A stretch of DNA of 64,000 nucleotides from Gautieria morchelliformis (GCA_015179125.1 WHVA01000161.1:1-64000), one strand, 5' to 3'. Counted from the first letter of the stretch, positions 22,160 to 33,776 are shown. Program-made: numbers and translations. Notes: generated by a model from the sequence alone, not told the origin.

Positions 22160-23117
22160 GCGGGATGTGAAGTATCCGAAGCCCAATGTAAGACTACGCC
22201 CTGGTGGGTGTGTCTGTTGCTGCAAGTGAAGCTATTCTTTAAGGGAGACTGGACTGATTGGCTGAGGTACAGATGACAACGGATGTTCCATCAGATGTTC
22301 TGTTGTGTCCTTCAATCACGGCCTACGCCTAACCAGAGTCGAGATCCGAGACCTGCTAAGCTTTAGTATTCGACCATCTGTACCATGAAAATGTAGCGGA
22401 GAATAAGAACACGAACTGTTCCGAGAGAAATTACTGCAATCGGAAGGGGATGAATGTTGTAATATAAGGATATCATATATACATTGAAATCATGATAAGA
22501 TGGTCACTGATGCGATACCTATATTCAGAAAGCCAAGTGTTTCCATGTGTTCCAATTTTGAGGGCGCTGGTGTATTTGACAATATGCCACGGCGATGATC
22601 CGAATATTTCCCAAAAGTTTACGCAAACTCTATTTGTGAAGCATAAGCCGGAGGGGGGCCTGAGTCAGTGAAGGCAGGCCCTGACGTGCCAGATTATTAT
22701 GTACCCATCTGACAATCTAAGCGAAAGCCATATGTGGCAGTGATGATTTATCTGAACAGCGGGCCAAGAATTATTCTATCTTGGGTTAGTTCGAGCGCTT
22801 CCACCCTCAGTGGCCCACGTCACATGATACATCACGTCTTTGACCATGACTAAGCAGATTCTTCCCACAGGAACGAACTATGACAGCTCAAGCTTCAAGT
22901 ATCATGTCCGTGTTGTCCCTCAGAATCGGAGATATTTTATGTCTGGTGTCAGCTTTGCTGCCTCGTACGGATGAAACTAACTTGCTTGGTTCACTGACAC
23001 TTACACGCTTCGAACGTTCCGGACTCCCGATACACGAACGCGGCGTTGAACGTTAATTCGAGCTTTTCGTGGCTGAGGTACGGTACTGACAACTATCCTA
23101 CGCTCTCTCCGAGAGAA
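22160..23117. promoter_or_regulatory. Divergent intergenic region, prenyltransferase/P450
   Basis: About 960 bp between two gene starts pointing away from each other. I see no transposon or ORF in it. If the two genes were one locus, this was a shared promoter region; no specific motif is claimed. Confidence 0.4.
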
Positions 23118-24960
23118 ATGTACAGACTTGAGGTTACCTTCTGGCCCGCAATGGTCATAACAATGCTTATGTACATCGTCGTCATGATGTTGTCTAAAAA
23201 AGGACCTTATCCCCCTGGCCCCAGGGGCCTGCCCTTTATTGGACACATCCTCCAGGTGCCAACTGAAAATACGTGGAAATATTTTGAGAGGCTTTTTCAT
23301 GAGTATGGTTCGTCACAGCGCCCTACCTTGCAATGTGAGGTGTTGAGAGAGGTTCTGTAGGCTCTATCACCCACTTGTCCCTCGCCGGCGACCACGGTGT
23401 TGTTCTGAGTGATCCTGTTGATGCCGAAGAGCTTGTGCGTCGTTTTTTTCTTCGTTGCGGCCGTCATGGCGTCCTGCCATACTCACGAAAATGCATGTCA
23501 GCTCGGACGTCGGTCTCACAATTACTCCTCGAGGAGGCCGTTGGTTTACGCTGGAAAATACCAATCCAATAACAAACGCTTTGTCATGCTCCCCTACGGA
23601 CCCGCCTTGAAAAGGCACCGTGCGGTGTTCACCCAAATGCTGCAGCCCCGGTGTAAGTGTCAGCCAGCCCTTACGATCTAGGTTTTGACATTATTGTGTA
23701 GGTGCCGGCGCGTACGAGCCTATGCAGACACTAGAATCGATGAGATTCTTACATGACATGTTGTTGCGCCCAGAAGTAATTGCAAACGTTTCTCTGCTTC
23801 TCTCGTTTTCCAATTGAGTTATGGAAGAAGACTGTGAGACGATGATGCGGATCTCAACGGTGTTATTTCAATCCTGGAGAACGTACTGAGAGAAACCTAT
23901 CCGGAAGCTCACTTGGTAGATACATTCCCGATTCTCGAAAAGCTACCAGACTTCCTCTCGCCGTGGCGTGTACGAGCCCGACAAAATCATGCACTCGAAA
24001 TGAAAGTGAGGCTTCCGGTCGTGCGTATCCTGCCAACGCACATAATTAACGAACACTCCCGTAGCTATACTGTCGTTTAGTATATTGGAAGTAAAAAAGA
24101 GAATGGATGATGGTGACGTCAATTTAGAGTGCCTTGCGGCTCGTCTATGGGATAAACAGAAAGACACGGATCTCGATCTCGAAGAACTGTCATACAGTAG
24201 GTCACGTTGGTGAGCGCTGTGCAAAATACTCAATATCATCTGGTATTAGTCGCTGGCATGGCCTTTGAAGCAGGAACGGATACCACATCTGCGACGATTC
24301 AGTGGTTTTTTGTGGCTATGCTATTATATCCGATCTGTCTCAAAAAAGCGCAGGCAGAAGTTGATGCTGTTGTTGGAACGGACGGGCGTACCATTCCTGG
24401 ATTTGAGCATGTTGAATCCCTTCCTTATTGTGCTGCCCTAATGAAGGAGGTTTTTTCGCTGGGAACCGTGCGTACCAGGGGGATTCCCTCACTCCTCTGA
24501 TGCAGATGATGAATATAAGGGGTTTAAGGTATTTGTTTTCTCTCCTTGGCATATTGCTAATGTCTAAGGTTTTAAGCTCACAAAGATCGAAGCAAACACA
24601 ATGGCCATACCGTGCATTTGGACTATGCTTTGTGACTAATATCATCTATATATGGTTGTAGCTTCACTGTCATCTACAGCATCACAATGAGAAGGCATTC
24701 CCGGAATCGTACACCTTCAATCCAGAGCGATTATCAGTCAAGACGTGCCTATAAATCTGGTGGAGGGGCATTATGGCTTTGGCTTTGGGCGGCGGTAAGA
24801 TAAGGCATCAAGACGCGCGATATATGAATTGACTAATGTGTTGTAGGAAATGTCCTCCTGAATATGATCTTCGTGGAAACCCTGTCCCTGTAGATCCGGC
24901 TCGTTGTACTTCAGGCGTGACGTCGTGCGAATCACAATCCTACCGTCATTCGATTATAAT
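23118..24960 (+). pseudogene. Cytochrome P450, near complete but damaged
   Basis: From Met 23118 there is an N-terminal membrane anchor and the proline hinge YPPGPRGLPFIG. Split exons then read HLSLAGDHGVVLSDP, NYSSRRPLVYAGKYQSNN and LPYGPALKRHR. The I-helix is AGMAFEAGTDTTSAT (about 24255-24300), followed by a K-helix region after LMKEVF. The heme loop is HYGFGFGRR (to 24794), then after an intron K-C-P with the cysteine ligand. After KCP the sequence jumps to PEYDLRGNPVPVDP, which belongs near the C-terminus, so the L-helix and what follows are deleted. Frame breaks occur at about 23340 and 23770. The family hydroxylates lipophilic substrates at the ER membrane. Its neighbour is a prenyltransferase. 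Confidence 0.85.
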
Positions 24961-24989
24961 TGAATACATTCACTGCAGAAAGCGCCGGC

Positions 24990-25205
24990 ACCTAAAAATC
25001 AGATGAAATGGAACTTGAGTTTCAGTACAAAACCAGCTAAAAATCAGTACTTGAGCACTGATTTTTAGCTCCTGAAGCATTCTTGGCCCCTTTGACCTTC
25101 TAGTAGTGAAAATGTCCCACTTTGCACTTTTTTTTAGCTCAAAATGAACTGAATTCTAGCTTGTTTAGGACTAATAAAAAGTACATTAAGAACTGATTTT
25201 TAGGT
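24990..25205. mobile_element. MITE-like element, 216 bp, nested palindromes
   Basis: The ends are a 13-bp perfect inverted repeat, ACCTAAAAATCAG and CTGATTTTTAGGT. Inside lies a second hairpin with arms AGCTAAAAATCAGT and ACTGATTTTTAGCT around an 8-base loop (25040-25075). AAATCAGTACT words also occur at 31930-32054, the CACTA end, so it may be a CACTA derivative. No clear target duplication. Confidence 0.6.
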
Positions 25206-25480
25206 ACACATATTATTGGCTAGCAAGCAGATATGAACTGGTACAGGACAGAAACAGGACAGAGATGAGTTAGTGAATGAAACCGATGCAGTTGTCAGAG
25301 CGAGTGATGGTAAGTGCAGTAAACCGATGCAGTCATCAGAGTGTAGTATGGACAGGTCAAGCTAGGTCAAGAGAATATGCGAGGAGCCAGAGTCGGTAGG
25401 GAGAGTGCAGTGGGTAACAACTAATGGGTTAGCAATCAGTTAAAAGTGGCATAGAAATAAAAGGGATGTTACGGAGGTGT
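25206..25480. other. No recognised feature
   Basis: A 275-bp stretch between the MITE and the reverse-strand gene stop. It contains the repeated phrase AAACCGATGCAGT (25278, 25320). Confidence 0.35.
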
Positions 25481-26957
25481 CTACTCATAGTCAGCATCAG
25501 GTATTGCAGGAGCACGAACCTGGCGCTTGGAATTCCTGGGCTCAGGGTCAGCTTTCTTGGGAGCTGTTTTCCTGGGCGCTGATTTATTTGTCGCACCAGC
25601 CTTCGAGGCAGCCTGTAGCTGGAGAAGGTTAACACTGATATATACAACAAATGGTTCACTTACCCTTTTGGCATGCATGGGCTAGAAGCAAGTAAGTGTA
25701 AGTTGTTAGGCAGCTGGGTAGTGGAATAGGTGAATGTACTTACAGCTGGCACATCCTCCAGCGTTTTATAGTGTTTCGCCACTGGAATAGACGGTTCGCC
25801 ATCCTCTGGCGTCTTCCTTTTCATCGAGTTGGTGGTCTGGTCATGATTGCCCACTGAACGAAAATTTGCACAGGGCTTCCCAGCACCCGTTGTCAAACCC
25901 TTGCGCAAGCGAGTCACGTTCACTGATTAGGTATAGAAATACGATATACAATGGTAAACGCACCTTGCCAGTTGACTCAGAGGACTTCCTGGCACCCATT
26001 GTCGAACCCTTGCACGAGCGAGTCATGTTCACTGATTAGGTATAGAATTACGATATACAATAATAAACACACCTTGCCAGTTGGCTCAGAGGACTTCCCG
26101 GCACCCGTCGTCGAACCCTTGCATGAGTGAGTCATGTTCACTGATTAGGTATAGAATTATGATATACAATAATAAACGCACCTTGCCAGTTGGCTCAGAG
26201 GCCTTCCTGGCACCCATCATCGAACCCTTGCACGAGGCAGTCCCCTTGTTCATAGAACCCAACTTTCTAGTCGACGTAGACTTGGTCATAGAGTTACTGG
26301 CACTCGCTGAAGAAACATTGGAAGGATTTTTTTTTTTCACAGAAGCCGACTTGCTCGTGGTGAACTTGCTCAATCGAGGACACTGGCACTGCACTCTTAC
26401 TAGTATTGGCAACAGAGAGGGCTTGAGGCTCCTCACGTGGCAGGCGGGCCAATCGTTCCTCTTGCCACCTTGCAGACGCAGGTTTGAGCTCTGAGCTATT
26501 TTTGAGGAACTGTTGGATCAGCGCTTTGATCGGCCATACACGTTCGAAATGATTTATCTCCGGGCATTCCTCAAGGACCTGTAGATAAAGTGAGTATATA
26601 TTGTGTGGCATTGAAGAGTTGTAATAGACATACATGCTGTACAACAAGTGAGACCTTGCGGTTGTCTGCTCTCGAATAATAATGTAGACTTACATTTAGA
26701 CACAGATTTCTAGACGGCTTGTGCATCCATCCCCCTGGATGCCATTGCCTGAAACAGTTCTGTTGCGCAGAAGTATGGAGGTGATAAGAAAATGGAATGA
26801 CGAAGGCTGTAGGCAGAGGGCACTTACCTTGTAGTTTCGTGGGGTCATTGAGTATGTGACCCATGAGTATAAGCTGAGCTATGTAGTTCAGGGCACCGAA
26901 GGAAGGTGGTGGTGGTGGTAGGAAGCGACTGAGTATTGTAAACGTAAGCAGCCACAT
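25481..26957 (-). CDS. Unidentified basic protein gene with duplicated exons
   Basis: Reverse-strand multi-exon gene. The upstream exon ends GGWMHKPSRNLCLN. The next exon reads LEECPEINHFERVWPIKALI then QQFLKNSSELKPA. A Ser/Lys-rich part with KKK follows, then several near-identical exons (CKGS...GARKASEPTGK type), and a basic tail (APRKTAPKKADPEPRNSKRQ) to a stop at 25481. Introns of about 50-60 bp with GT-AG borders separate the exons. I do not recognise the family. Its start is unclear: Met at about 26957 or upstream. It may be a host gene or a second gene of the neighbouring transposons. Confidence 0.4.
25860..26260 (-). repeat. Tandem exon-intron duplication, about 110 bp x 3.5
   Basis: The unit spans one exon (GGCACCC...CTTGCACGAG on the plus strand) and its intron (ACTGATTAGGTATAGAATTA...). 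Copies start near 25881, 25992, 26100 and 26211. Unit length, splice signals and reading phase are kept, so each copy would add one exon of Ser/Lys/Gly-rich sequence. Confidence 0.85.
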
Positions 26958-27009
26958 ATGGAACTTTTCTTCCGCTGGCTTTCAATATTTAGGTATACTT
27001 ATGTCACCA

Positions 27010-27400
27010 AATTTACTTAGTTTACAAGCATGAGAGAGATATATGTCTTATATATGCATCTTTGTTATTAATACCCCCACCTTCCCCCGCCCCAATTACA
27101 AGCTCGTATTTGCCTTTGCGAATACCTACCCGGTGCTTAAAATTTTCGAGCCAACCGGAGGACACTTTAAACTTATCCTCCAGTATTCCCAATCGCCGAG
27201 CTTCTTCCTTGGCTTTGGAGCTAACCGAACAGACAAAGGCAAGACTCAACCACGAGCATCAGAAACAAGAAATATGGTGCACCCAATGAGGGCATCCGAT
27301 AGGATAACACCCTGAGGCTTCATTCCCTCAACCCACTGCTTGAGAACAAGCTCGAGATCATCAAATCCAGGTTTCCTGTGAATCAGCGATCGACGAGATC
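27010..27400 (-). pseudogene. CENP-B-type HTH domain of a pogo/Tigger-like transposase
   Basis: Read on the reverse strand: HRKPGFDDLELVLKQWV, then VILSDALI, then after a frame break KAKEEARRLGILEDKF and SGWLENFKHRVGIRKG. This is the CENP-B-like DNA-binding helix-turn-helix found in pogo-type transposases. The DDE catalytic domain is not seen. A fragment only. Confidence 0.75.
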
Positions 27401-27919
27401 AGTCAGCACTGGTGAGATGATGAGGAGAAGTGAGAAGAAACAAGGAATAGTATGCGGATTTGACCGTGAGTCCAAGCAAATTCAATTCGAATCAATTCGG
27501 AGGAAGAAGAAAAAGAAATGAGTGGAGGAGGGAAGGATCGAATATGGAGGGATGAAGGATTCTGAATATCTCATACAAGGAACACGAACTCAGGGCCAAA
27601 CAGAAAACAAGAAAGACGTGACGCACTGACCATGCAAGGGCCGGGATGTGGAGGACAGCGTGGAGAAGCGAGACGAGGAAGAGTGGGCATGGTGGTGCAG
27701 AGCACGGCGAGAGCATTCTCTGAGAGTAGTGATGAAATATACATTCGGCGCAATTTTTGTGGAATATACCTTTAGCACCAGCTCCACGCGACTCCCGGTA
27801 ACATAACGACTGTTCATGCTTTCGTCTATGGAGCGACGCATGCCTATGGTACGGATGACCACGCAATAATATAAGTAGCGGAGAATCAAAAGACTTACGG
27901 AAAAAAAGGCAGTGACGCG
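27401..27919. other. No recognised gene
   Basis: About 520 bp between the CENP-B-domain fragment and the start of CACTA similarity. Reverse-strand frames here show no known motif. Confidence 0.35.
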
Positions 27920-28940
27920 TATCCATACCATGGTGGACAAGCAGCCATGTCTCTGCATTCCTTCATGTACGTTATGACTCTCGCGTCGACAGCGATATCG
28001 TCACCGCAAACTCTTGGAGGATGCGCTAGCCCTCGCTATTGACTCATCGGGTGAGGGTACTGATACGACATCGGACAGTCTAGCCGACAACGACCATGAT
28101 CAAGGACGCGTCTCGATGGACCGATCCCCTGATCAAGCACTTGAGGACCAGCATCAGGACTGGATTCAATGGATCTTGACATAGAGTTCGAAGCAATCCA
28201 TGAGCAGCAGAACAACAGAATCGGCTGACGAAGGGGAACTACCTGATGTGGAAGCCTCTGCAACTGAAGAAGAGGAGGAAGAACTTGGACCTGATGAGAT
28301 CACCGACGAGAATCTCATCCAAGTGCTTCAGGAGCGATTCGGCGATGTGTGGCAGCAGCAGCTGCATGATCTTCGTGAGCGTCAATCCTCGAAGTATATC
28401 ACTGTGATCAGATCTAATCTACTGCATAGGGGATAATGAACTTACGGATGAGGACCTCGACAACATCAGTGTTTTCGCTCTGCGACTCAAAGGGAGTGGG
28501 CTCTCGAGGTCTACATACAACAACCTCCGTTGGTTTTTTAGGCACAAGTTAAAATTAGACACAGAAATATCTGGTTTATCGCCTAATGGAGATTCTCTCA
28601 GGGGTGACACCACGGTTTTACAACATGTGCAATAAATCTTGTTGTCTGTACGTCAAATGACACGCCGCCCTCACACACTGCCCCCACTGCAAAGCCTGGA
28701 GATACCATACCAATCAAACCTATCGCAAGGTGGTCGTACCTACCCCTGATCCCTCGCATAAAAGCATGGTACGAGTCCCTGCCGATGATCAAGAAATTGC
28801 AATATCGGAGCCAACGGGTTACTGTGCGAGGCAAAATCAGTGACGTCTTTGACGGCACTGTTTACCGAGATCTGCTCGAGAGGTTAGTCATAGTCGACGG
28901 CTCCAAGCTGAGGCACACGTACTTTTCAGATGGACGTGAC

Positions 28941-29637
28941 TGTGGAACGAAGGAGTTATAATAGACTGGGTATTCTAGGATCTTCTTGAGATCGTCTGCC
29001 TTTACAGTCGACTCCCTCCTAACGCATACCAGGTATAACCCATACTCCCTGAAAGGCCATATGTTTTTGGATTTCCCGAGTTGGTTTGCAGGGATTTGGT
29101 GATTATAACCCATAGGCCATACCCCATGCATATTTTGCATTATTTACCCTAGGTATGGGTTATGATTACCCCGTTGTAGCACCAAAATAGGAAATTATAT
29201 TACGTAATCCATCCGAAACTGGCAAGGCCGGCATGGCTGCTAAGCTCAAATAAGATTCTTGGTCAGCGGCTGGACAGCTGATTCAGTACCCGACACATCA
29301 CATGTCACATGCTGGTATAGAATGAGTGTAAACTACATAAATAAATTATTTAATGAACCCAAATTTTGCGCGCTTAGACAGGCGCCAATAAGCCGTCTCT
29401 CGAGCACCCCATACTCCCTGAAAACGCATACCTTTGGGGCTATCCCGAGGGGTATGCGTTAGGAGGGAGTCGACTGTATATACAAAATACGATGTCCATT
29501 GTATTATTAATATCTTCGAGCTGCTGTGCTGATGCGATGCCGGTGCACCAGCAACCCGGAGTCGAGAATGCTCTTGAACTTCCGGCTAAGTGCATGTCGG
29601 CTCTGCCTTGGCCATGTCATTGTCCCGATTACTAACA
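28941..29637 (-). mobile_element. Solo LTR-like insertion, target duplication GTGAC
   Basis: GTGAC flanks both sides (28936-28940 and 29638-29642) and the tnp2 codons for GRDIALG rejoin exactly without it. Read on the minus strand it starts TGTTAGTAATCGGG and ends CGTTCCACA. Minus the MITE inside it, it is about 223 bp. No internal retroelement sequence. Confidence 0.88.
29005..29476. mobile_element. Tc1/mariner-type MITE, 472 bp, TA target duplication
   Basis: A 26-bp perfect terminal inverted repeat starting CAGTCGACTCCCTCC sits at both ends, flanked by TA on each side (29003-29004 and 29477-29478). CCCATACTCCCTGAAA occurs twice inside. It has no coding capacity. It sits inside the solo LTR at 28941-29637, which sits inside the CACTA gene. 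Confidence 0.92.
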
Positions 29638-30783
29638 GTGACATTGCTCTGGGGGCTTCAACAGATGGTTTCCAGGCTAGTACTCATAATTACTTGGTAA
29701 ATAGTACTCAACCTTATAAGGGATTTCTACAGGTTTTTGCCATCCAGCCTGCTATGGGAAAATCTAAAAGCAATTCAGCCTGGCCAATTATACTGGTCAA
29801 TTTCAACCTCCCACCTGAAATTCGGATGCACATTGAAAACCTCATCCCGCTTGGTGTTATCCCTGGACCCCACAGCCCAAAGGATCTGGATTCGTTCTTC
29901 ATTCCTTTGAATGAAGAACTTGCCGAACTTGCGCATGGCATACGGACGTACGATGCTGAGTCTAAAACAAGTTATGATCTACATGCATACCTAATCATGA
30001 TCTCCGGCGATCTACCGGCAATGTCCAAATTGCTGTGCCTCAGGGGGCACAAGGCCTTTTGTCCGTGCCATTTTTGCCTCATCTGAGGGGAGAAATTAAG
30101 CCATGCAGGTAACAAGAATACGACTTAGTATCCAGTTTTAAGGGCTCCCCGGCGTCCAGGAGAAGCACATGATGATGGATGGGACCCTTATAACCTTCCG
30201 CCATGCACATGTGAGAATCTAGATAGCCATTTAGTCGAGATCAGTGAAGGTACCACAGGTGGACATCAAGAAGCATTAGGATTGCATTACGGGATCAATC
30301 GTTTATTGGATGCCCTTGATATTTGCTCCCTCCATTTCCCCGACTCCTTCCCCCATGACATCATGCACCTATTCTTCGAGAACATGTGCACCCGTCTACT
30401 TGAACATTGGGCGGGATCAGGTAAGTTAAAACATGTTGAGCCGGCAGATGCAGGGTATCACATCGCCCCTCACATTTGGGAAGTCATAGGGCGTGAGACG
30501 GGAGAAGCGTACAAGACCATACCTTCTGAATCTGCGTGATTTTTTCCCACACGCCAAATATTATCGTCATTTCTGTGACTTGCTGAAAATTATCAAAAAG
30601 TGCTTACTGTTCACGATAACTGAGGAAGAAATTGATGAGTTGCAAAAGATGATCGTGATTTGGGTTCAACAATATGAATGGTAAGTGGCTTGTTATTTGC
30701 AACCTTCTGACCCATCTGACACATCGGCAGCTGGTACTACAAATATCAAGAAACCAATTTTCCGGCTTGTACGTTCAGCTTCC

Positions 30784-30915
30784 CCTAAAAATTATACGAC
30801 CTATAGAGAGGGGTATATAAAGCCCTGTCCTTCCCCTAATATTTATACGAGGTATAGAGGGTGTAATATAAGAACTGTCCTTCCCCTAATATTTATATGA
30901 GCTATAGAGGAGGAG
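30784..30915 (+). repeat. About 50-bp tandem repeat, 2.6 units, in a tnp2 intron
   Basis: Units carry CCCCTAATATTTATACGA then GTATAGAG and CTGTCCTT. They lie between exons ending WVQQYEW (30684) and resuming about 30915. Confidence 0.75.
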
Positions 30916-31924
30916 GTGTCAAGGGCATTCATGTGATGCTTCACATTACGGATTACATATGGCGTTGCGGCCCTGCATGGACGCTTTGGGCATTCCCAAT
31001 GGAACACTTTTGTGGGAGGTTGGCATCACGCATCAATGCCTGACATACGCAACACTTAGTATGTACATCAGACGCTCAGCGCAATTGTCCCAGCTGAAGG
31101 CTTGGTATGCGCGAGTCTGGGAGCATCTGAGCGCGGAGACAGTAGAAGGTGCACTCACTGCAACTGAGACACTGTACCCTGAATGTAAGTCATTTCTTAT
31201 GTTCTTGGTGCTTCTGGTTCACTGTGATATTTACAGATCCGCACTCTATCCTCCATTCACCACGCAAGCTCGGATATCAACCCAATCAAGACCTGAGGCG
31301 ACAAATTTGCCTCTATTTTGCGCAAATTTATGAGTGTGAGGCCCACTACATCGACACGAAACTCCTGCAGACCATGACAGGTTGGGGCAAGGTGCGAATA
31401 GCCAATGGAGGGGACAAAATCAGAGCATCGTGCGCGGTGAGCGTCACCCAAGCCAAGGGCACATGTGACTCCTCATTTGTCCGAGTACGTCCTGGATTAT
31501 TTATCTGTGTATTCAATTAATAGGACAACTTTGATACAGTATACACTAATGGTCCCCAACCATCGTGTTCGCCATGGTGAAGACCCATTGGTGCAACGTG
31601 TGTTTTATGGACAACTTCTTAGCATCATCGATGTTATTCTACCGCCCTCACACACTCTCAACCTACCAACTCCCAAACGTCACCTCCTAGCTGTTGTGCA
31701 GCCGTGCTCAACTGGTGGGAAGGATGCAACCAGTGAGGTAACGACATACACAGAGATGAGGGTCTCTGTAGTGATTGATTTGTGTACCGTGGAATGGGTC
31801 ATCGGGCGTGTGAAGCGAGGAGGGAATGAATGGGGCATAGTGGACAGAAGCGGTGATTTTGCCAGGACGGTGTTTTTGGATCCAGAGATTGATCCTGATT
31901 ATGTAATAAAAAAATTTCCTTTGT

Positions 31925-32054
31925 CATTGGACTTTGCATTTTTTCCTGTACTAAATTTCAGTACTTGTATAGTACTGATTTTTAGTGCTGCATGAAATTT
32001 ATTTTTTGGGGACTAAATTTCAGTACAAATCAGTACTGTAATTTAGCTGTAGTG
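31925..32054 (+). repeat. Right terminal region of the CACTA element
   Basis: The sequence ends TTTAGCTGTAGTG at 32054, that is CACTACAGCTAAA read inwards, as expected of a CACTA terminus. Subterminal words CAGTACT, ACTAAATTTCAGTAC and CTGATTTTTAG occur in both orientations. The opposite terminus was not found. Confidence 0.6.
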
Positions 32055-32571
32055 CAAGCGGAACTGAAATATAGCGCTTATTCTTTCTACAGTGCATTGG
32101 CTGCAGGAGCCCTTTTGATTCTCCTTTTCGTATGACTCCCCGATTGGCCACGCTAGCGGATATCATCAAAGCAGAATATGGAGCAACTGCTTGATTTAGC
32201 GCTGATGATGTCCTTTATGTAAACTATTAGCTACAGGCGTCTCTGGAATACCCTAATTTCATTGATCCTCTTAAGCTTATGGTACGTGCAGCCCCGGGAG
32301 TGAGATATTTCAGAGGTGCCCTGTATATACTTATATCCTGGGATCCCACCATATTTCACTTAGTACTGTAGCTGCACAATGGCTCAAGGGTCCGTGTGAT
32401 GTGTGACACACCCATGGACCGGGAGGCAGGGGGATGTACAAAAGACAACCTAATCAGCTCTACAGCAATTTGTTCTGGATGGAGCATCACATAAAAGCTA
32501 TAAAGCAGCTATTAGGTATGTTGAAATTAGTTCGGGACTCGCGGTAAGACAACGGCAAAGAGTCGTGTTTA
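32055..32571. other. No recognised gene
   Basis: About 515 bp between the CACTA end and the hAT-type element. I see no repeat or coding similarity I can support. The last 8 bp are the hAT target duplication. Confidence 0.4.
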
Positions 32572-33768
32572 TAGTGTTGTCCGGGCTTGGGCTCAGGCTG
32601 AGCCGAGCCCGGCCCAGGCCTCCAAAAGCCCAAGGAGGAGGGCTCGGCTTCATTTTCAGAAGGCCTGAGCCCGGCCCTTAAGCCCAGGCTTTGGGTGCCA
32701 ATGTGGATCGTCGTTTGCAAAGTCCAAAAGGGTTAACTCTAGTGACAAAAAAAAATAGAAGAAAATTTCTGAACTGTTTTTTCAATCATCCACCCATCCC
32801 ACACTCTAAATCCCAATGCCTCACGGGGTCATCGACAGCTCCGAAGAGGAAACCAAGGAAACCACCTGGTTCAGGTGGCATGCGCGCGGGCCCCCGCCCG
32901 CCCTCCATTGCCTCCACGGCATCATCTGCACTGCGCTATGCACCCATGTCCCGCCAGCCCTGCCACCACCGCTGTCTGCATCTCCATCTCCAGCGTTACC
33001 TCTGCCACATCGTCCCAGGAGGGTGAGGCCCTCCATGCAGCCCTCGTGTGCGTGGTGTCCCCCAAAGTCTGACAGCAGTACGTGTCCGTCCTTGTGTGTT
33101 GCGGGTTGTGCTCATGCCGTCGTTGTGCACTCCCACACCGTCCTCATAGCTGTGCCCTATTTCCGTGCCGCAGGTGGCCCCGCTCCCGTTGGTTTACATT
33201 GGTTTTGAGAGCCTGCGATGGCTGTTGTCAGTCATTATCGGCTACCCATCATCCTACCCCCGCCCAGCCTGTCGACCATGGCCAGGAGCTTAACATCCCG
33301 ACCTGCGTCCCCACTGCCACTCCCCATCCGCGAGCTACCAGGGGAACCATGGTGGGAGAAATATCAAAAAATACTGTAGTTATCCTCATGCTGCAGTCTG
33401 CCTTCCTTCGTGAATTCTTGATAAAAAGGTGAGCCGGAGGCTCATCATGATGCCAGTATCTCCTCATCCCCACATTAGACACTCTGGAATGTTTTAGTTT
33501 TGCTGAGTGATGTGCTTGGATTTTCTAGTTGTGGCCGAAGTGCTAATTCTTCTTTGTCGGCCAATTCCCAGAGGTGAGTTCATTTATTCATGCAACTCTG
33601 GGTTGTCCTAATGCTGTCATGGAGGTTTGCACCTAGCAAGTCTGGGCCTGGCCCGGCCCTTCTTCCAGGGCCGGGCTTGGAATTCGATGAGCCCGAGCCC
33701 CTTCAGGCTGAGCCCAAGCCCAGGCTTTTGAACCCAGCCCGAGCCTGGACAGCACCCGGACAACACTA
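32572..33768. mobile_element. Non-autonomous hAT element, 1197 bp, 8-bp target duplication
   Basis: Terminal inverted repeats TAGTGTTGTCCGGG (left) and CCCGGACAACACTA (right) are flanked by CGTGTTTA on both sides (32564-32571 and 33769-33776). GC-rich GGGCCGGGCT words fill both subterminal regions. The left interior encodes a short stretch (IDSSEEETKETTWFRW) resembling the N-terminus of the hAT transposase at 19046-19372 (FDSSDEE), so it looks like a deletion derivative of a related element. Confidence 0.93.
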
Positions 33769-33776
33769 CGTGTTTA

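Larger units (their letters stand above)
27920..31910 (+). pseudogene. CACTA (tnp2-family) transposase, interrupted
   Basis: Exons run along the plus strand. A Cys-rich start (about 27940) leads to RKLLEDALALAIDSS, then an acidic linker (28200-28436). CPHC at about 28690 precedes PLIPRIKAWY, RGKISDVFDGTVYRDL and TYFSDGRD (28941), where an LTR-type insertion lies. The gene resumes at 29638 with DIALGASTDGFQ, WPIILVNFNLPP, IPGPHSPKDLDSF, AYLIMISGDLPAMSK and CPCHFC. Then come INRLLDALD, FPHDIMHLFFENM, FFPHAKYYRHFCDLLKI, CGPAWTLWAFPMEHFCG and, at the end, WVIGRVKRGGNEWGIVDRSG. The enzyme would move CACTA/EnSpm elements. Frame breaks near 28620-28740 and 30090 and the insertion make it non-functional. 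Confidence 0.9.

Noticed and set aside
27492..27958. Reverse-strand ORFs of 144 and 122 residues
   Set aside because: No motif, and they overlap the plus-strand start of the CACTA gene at their end.
8717..30195. ATGATGGATGGGACCCTTAT shared by the foldback left arm and the CACTA gene
   Set aside because: Only about 20 bp match, half of which is native foldback arm sequence; the flanks differ, so chance is enough.
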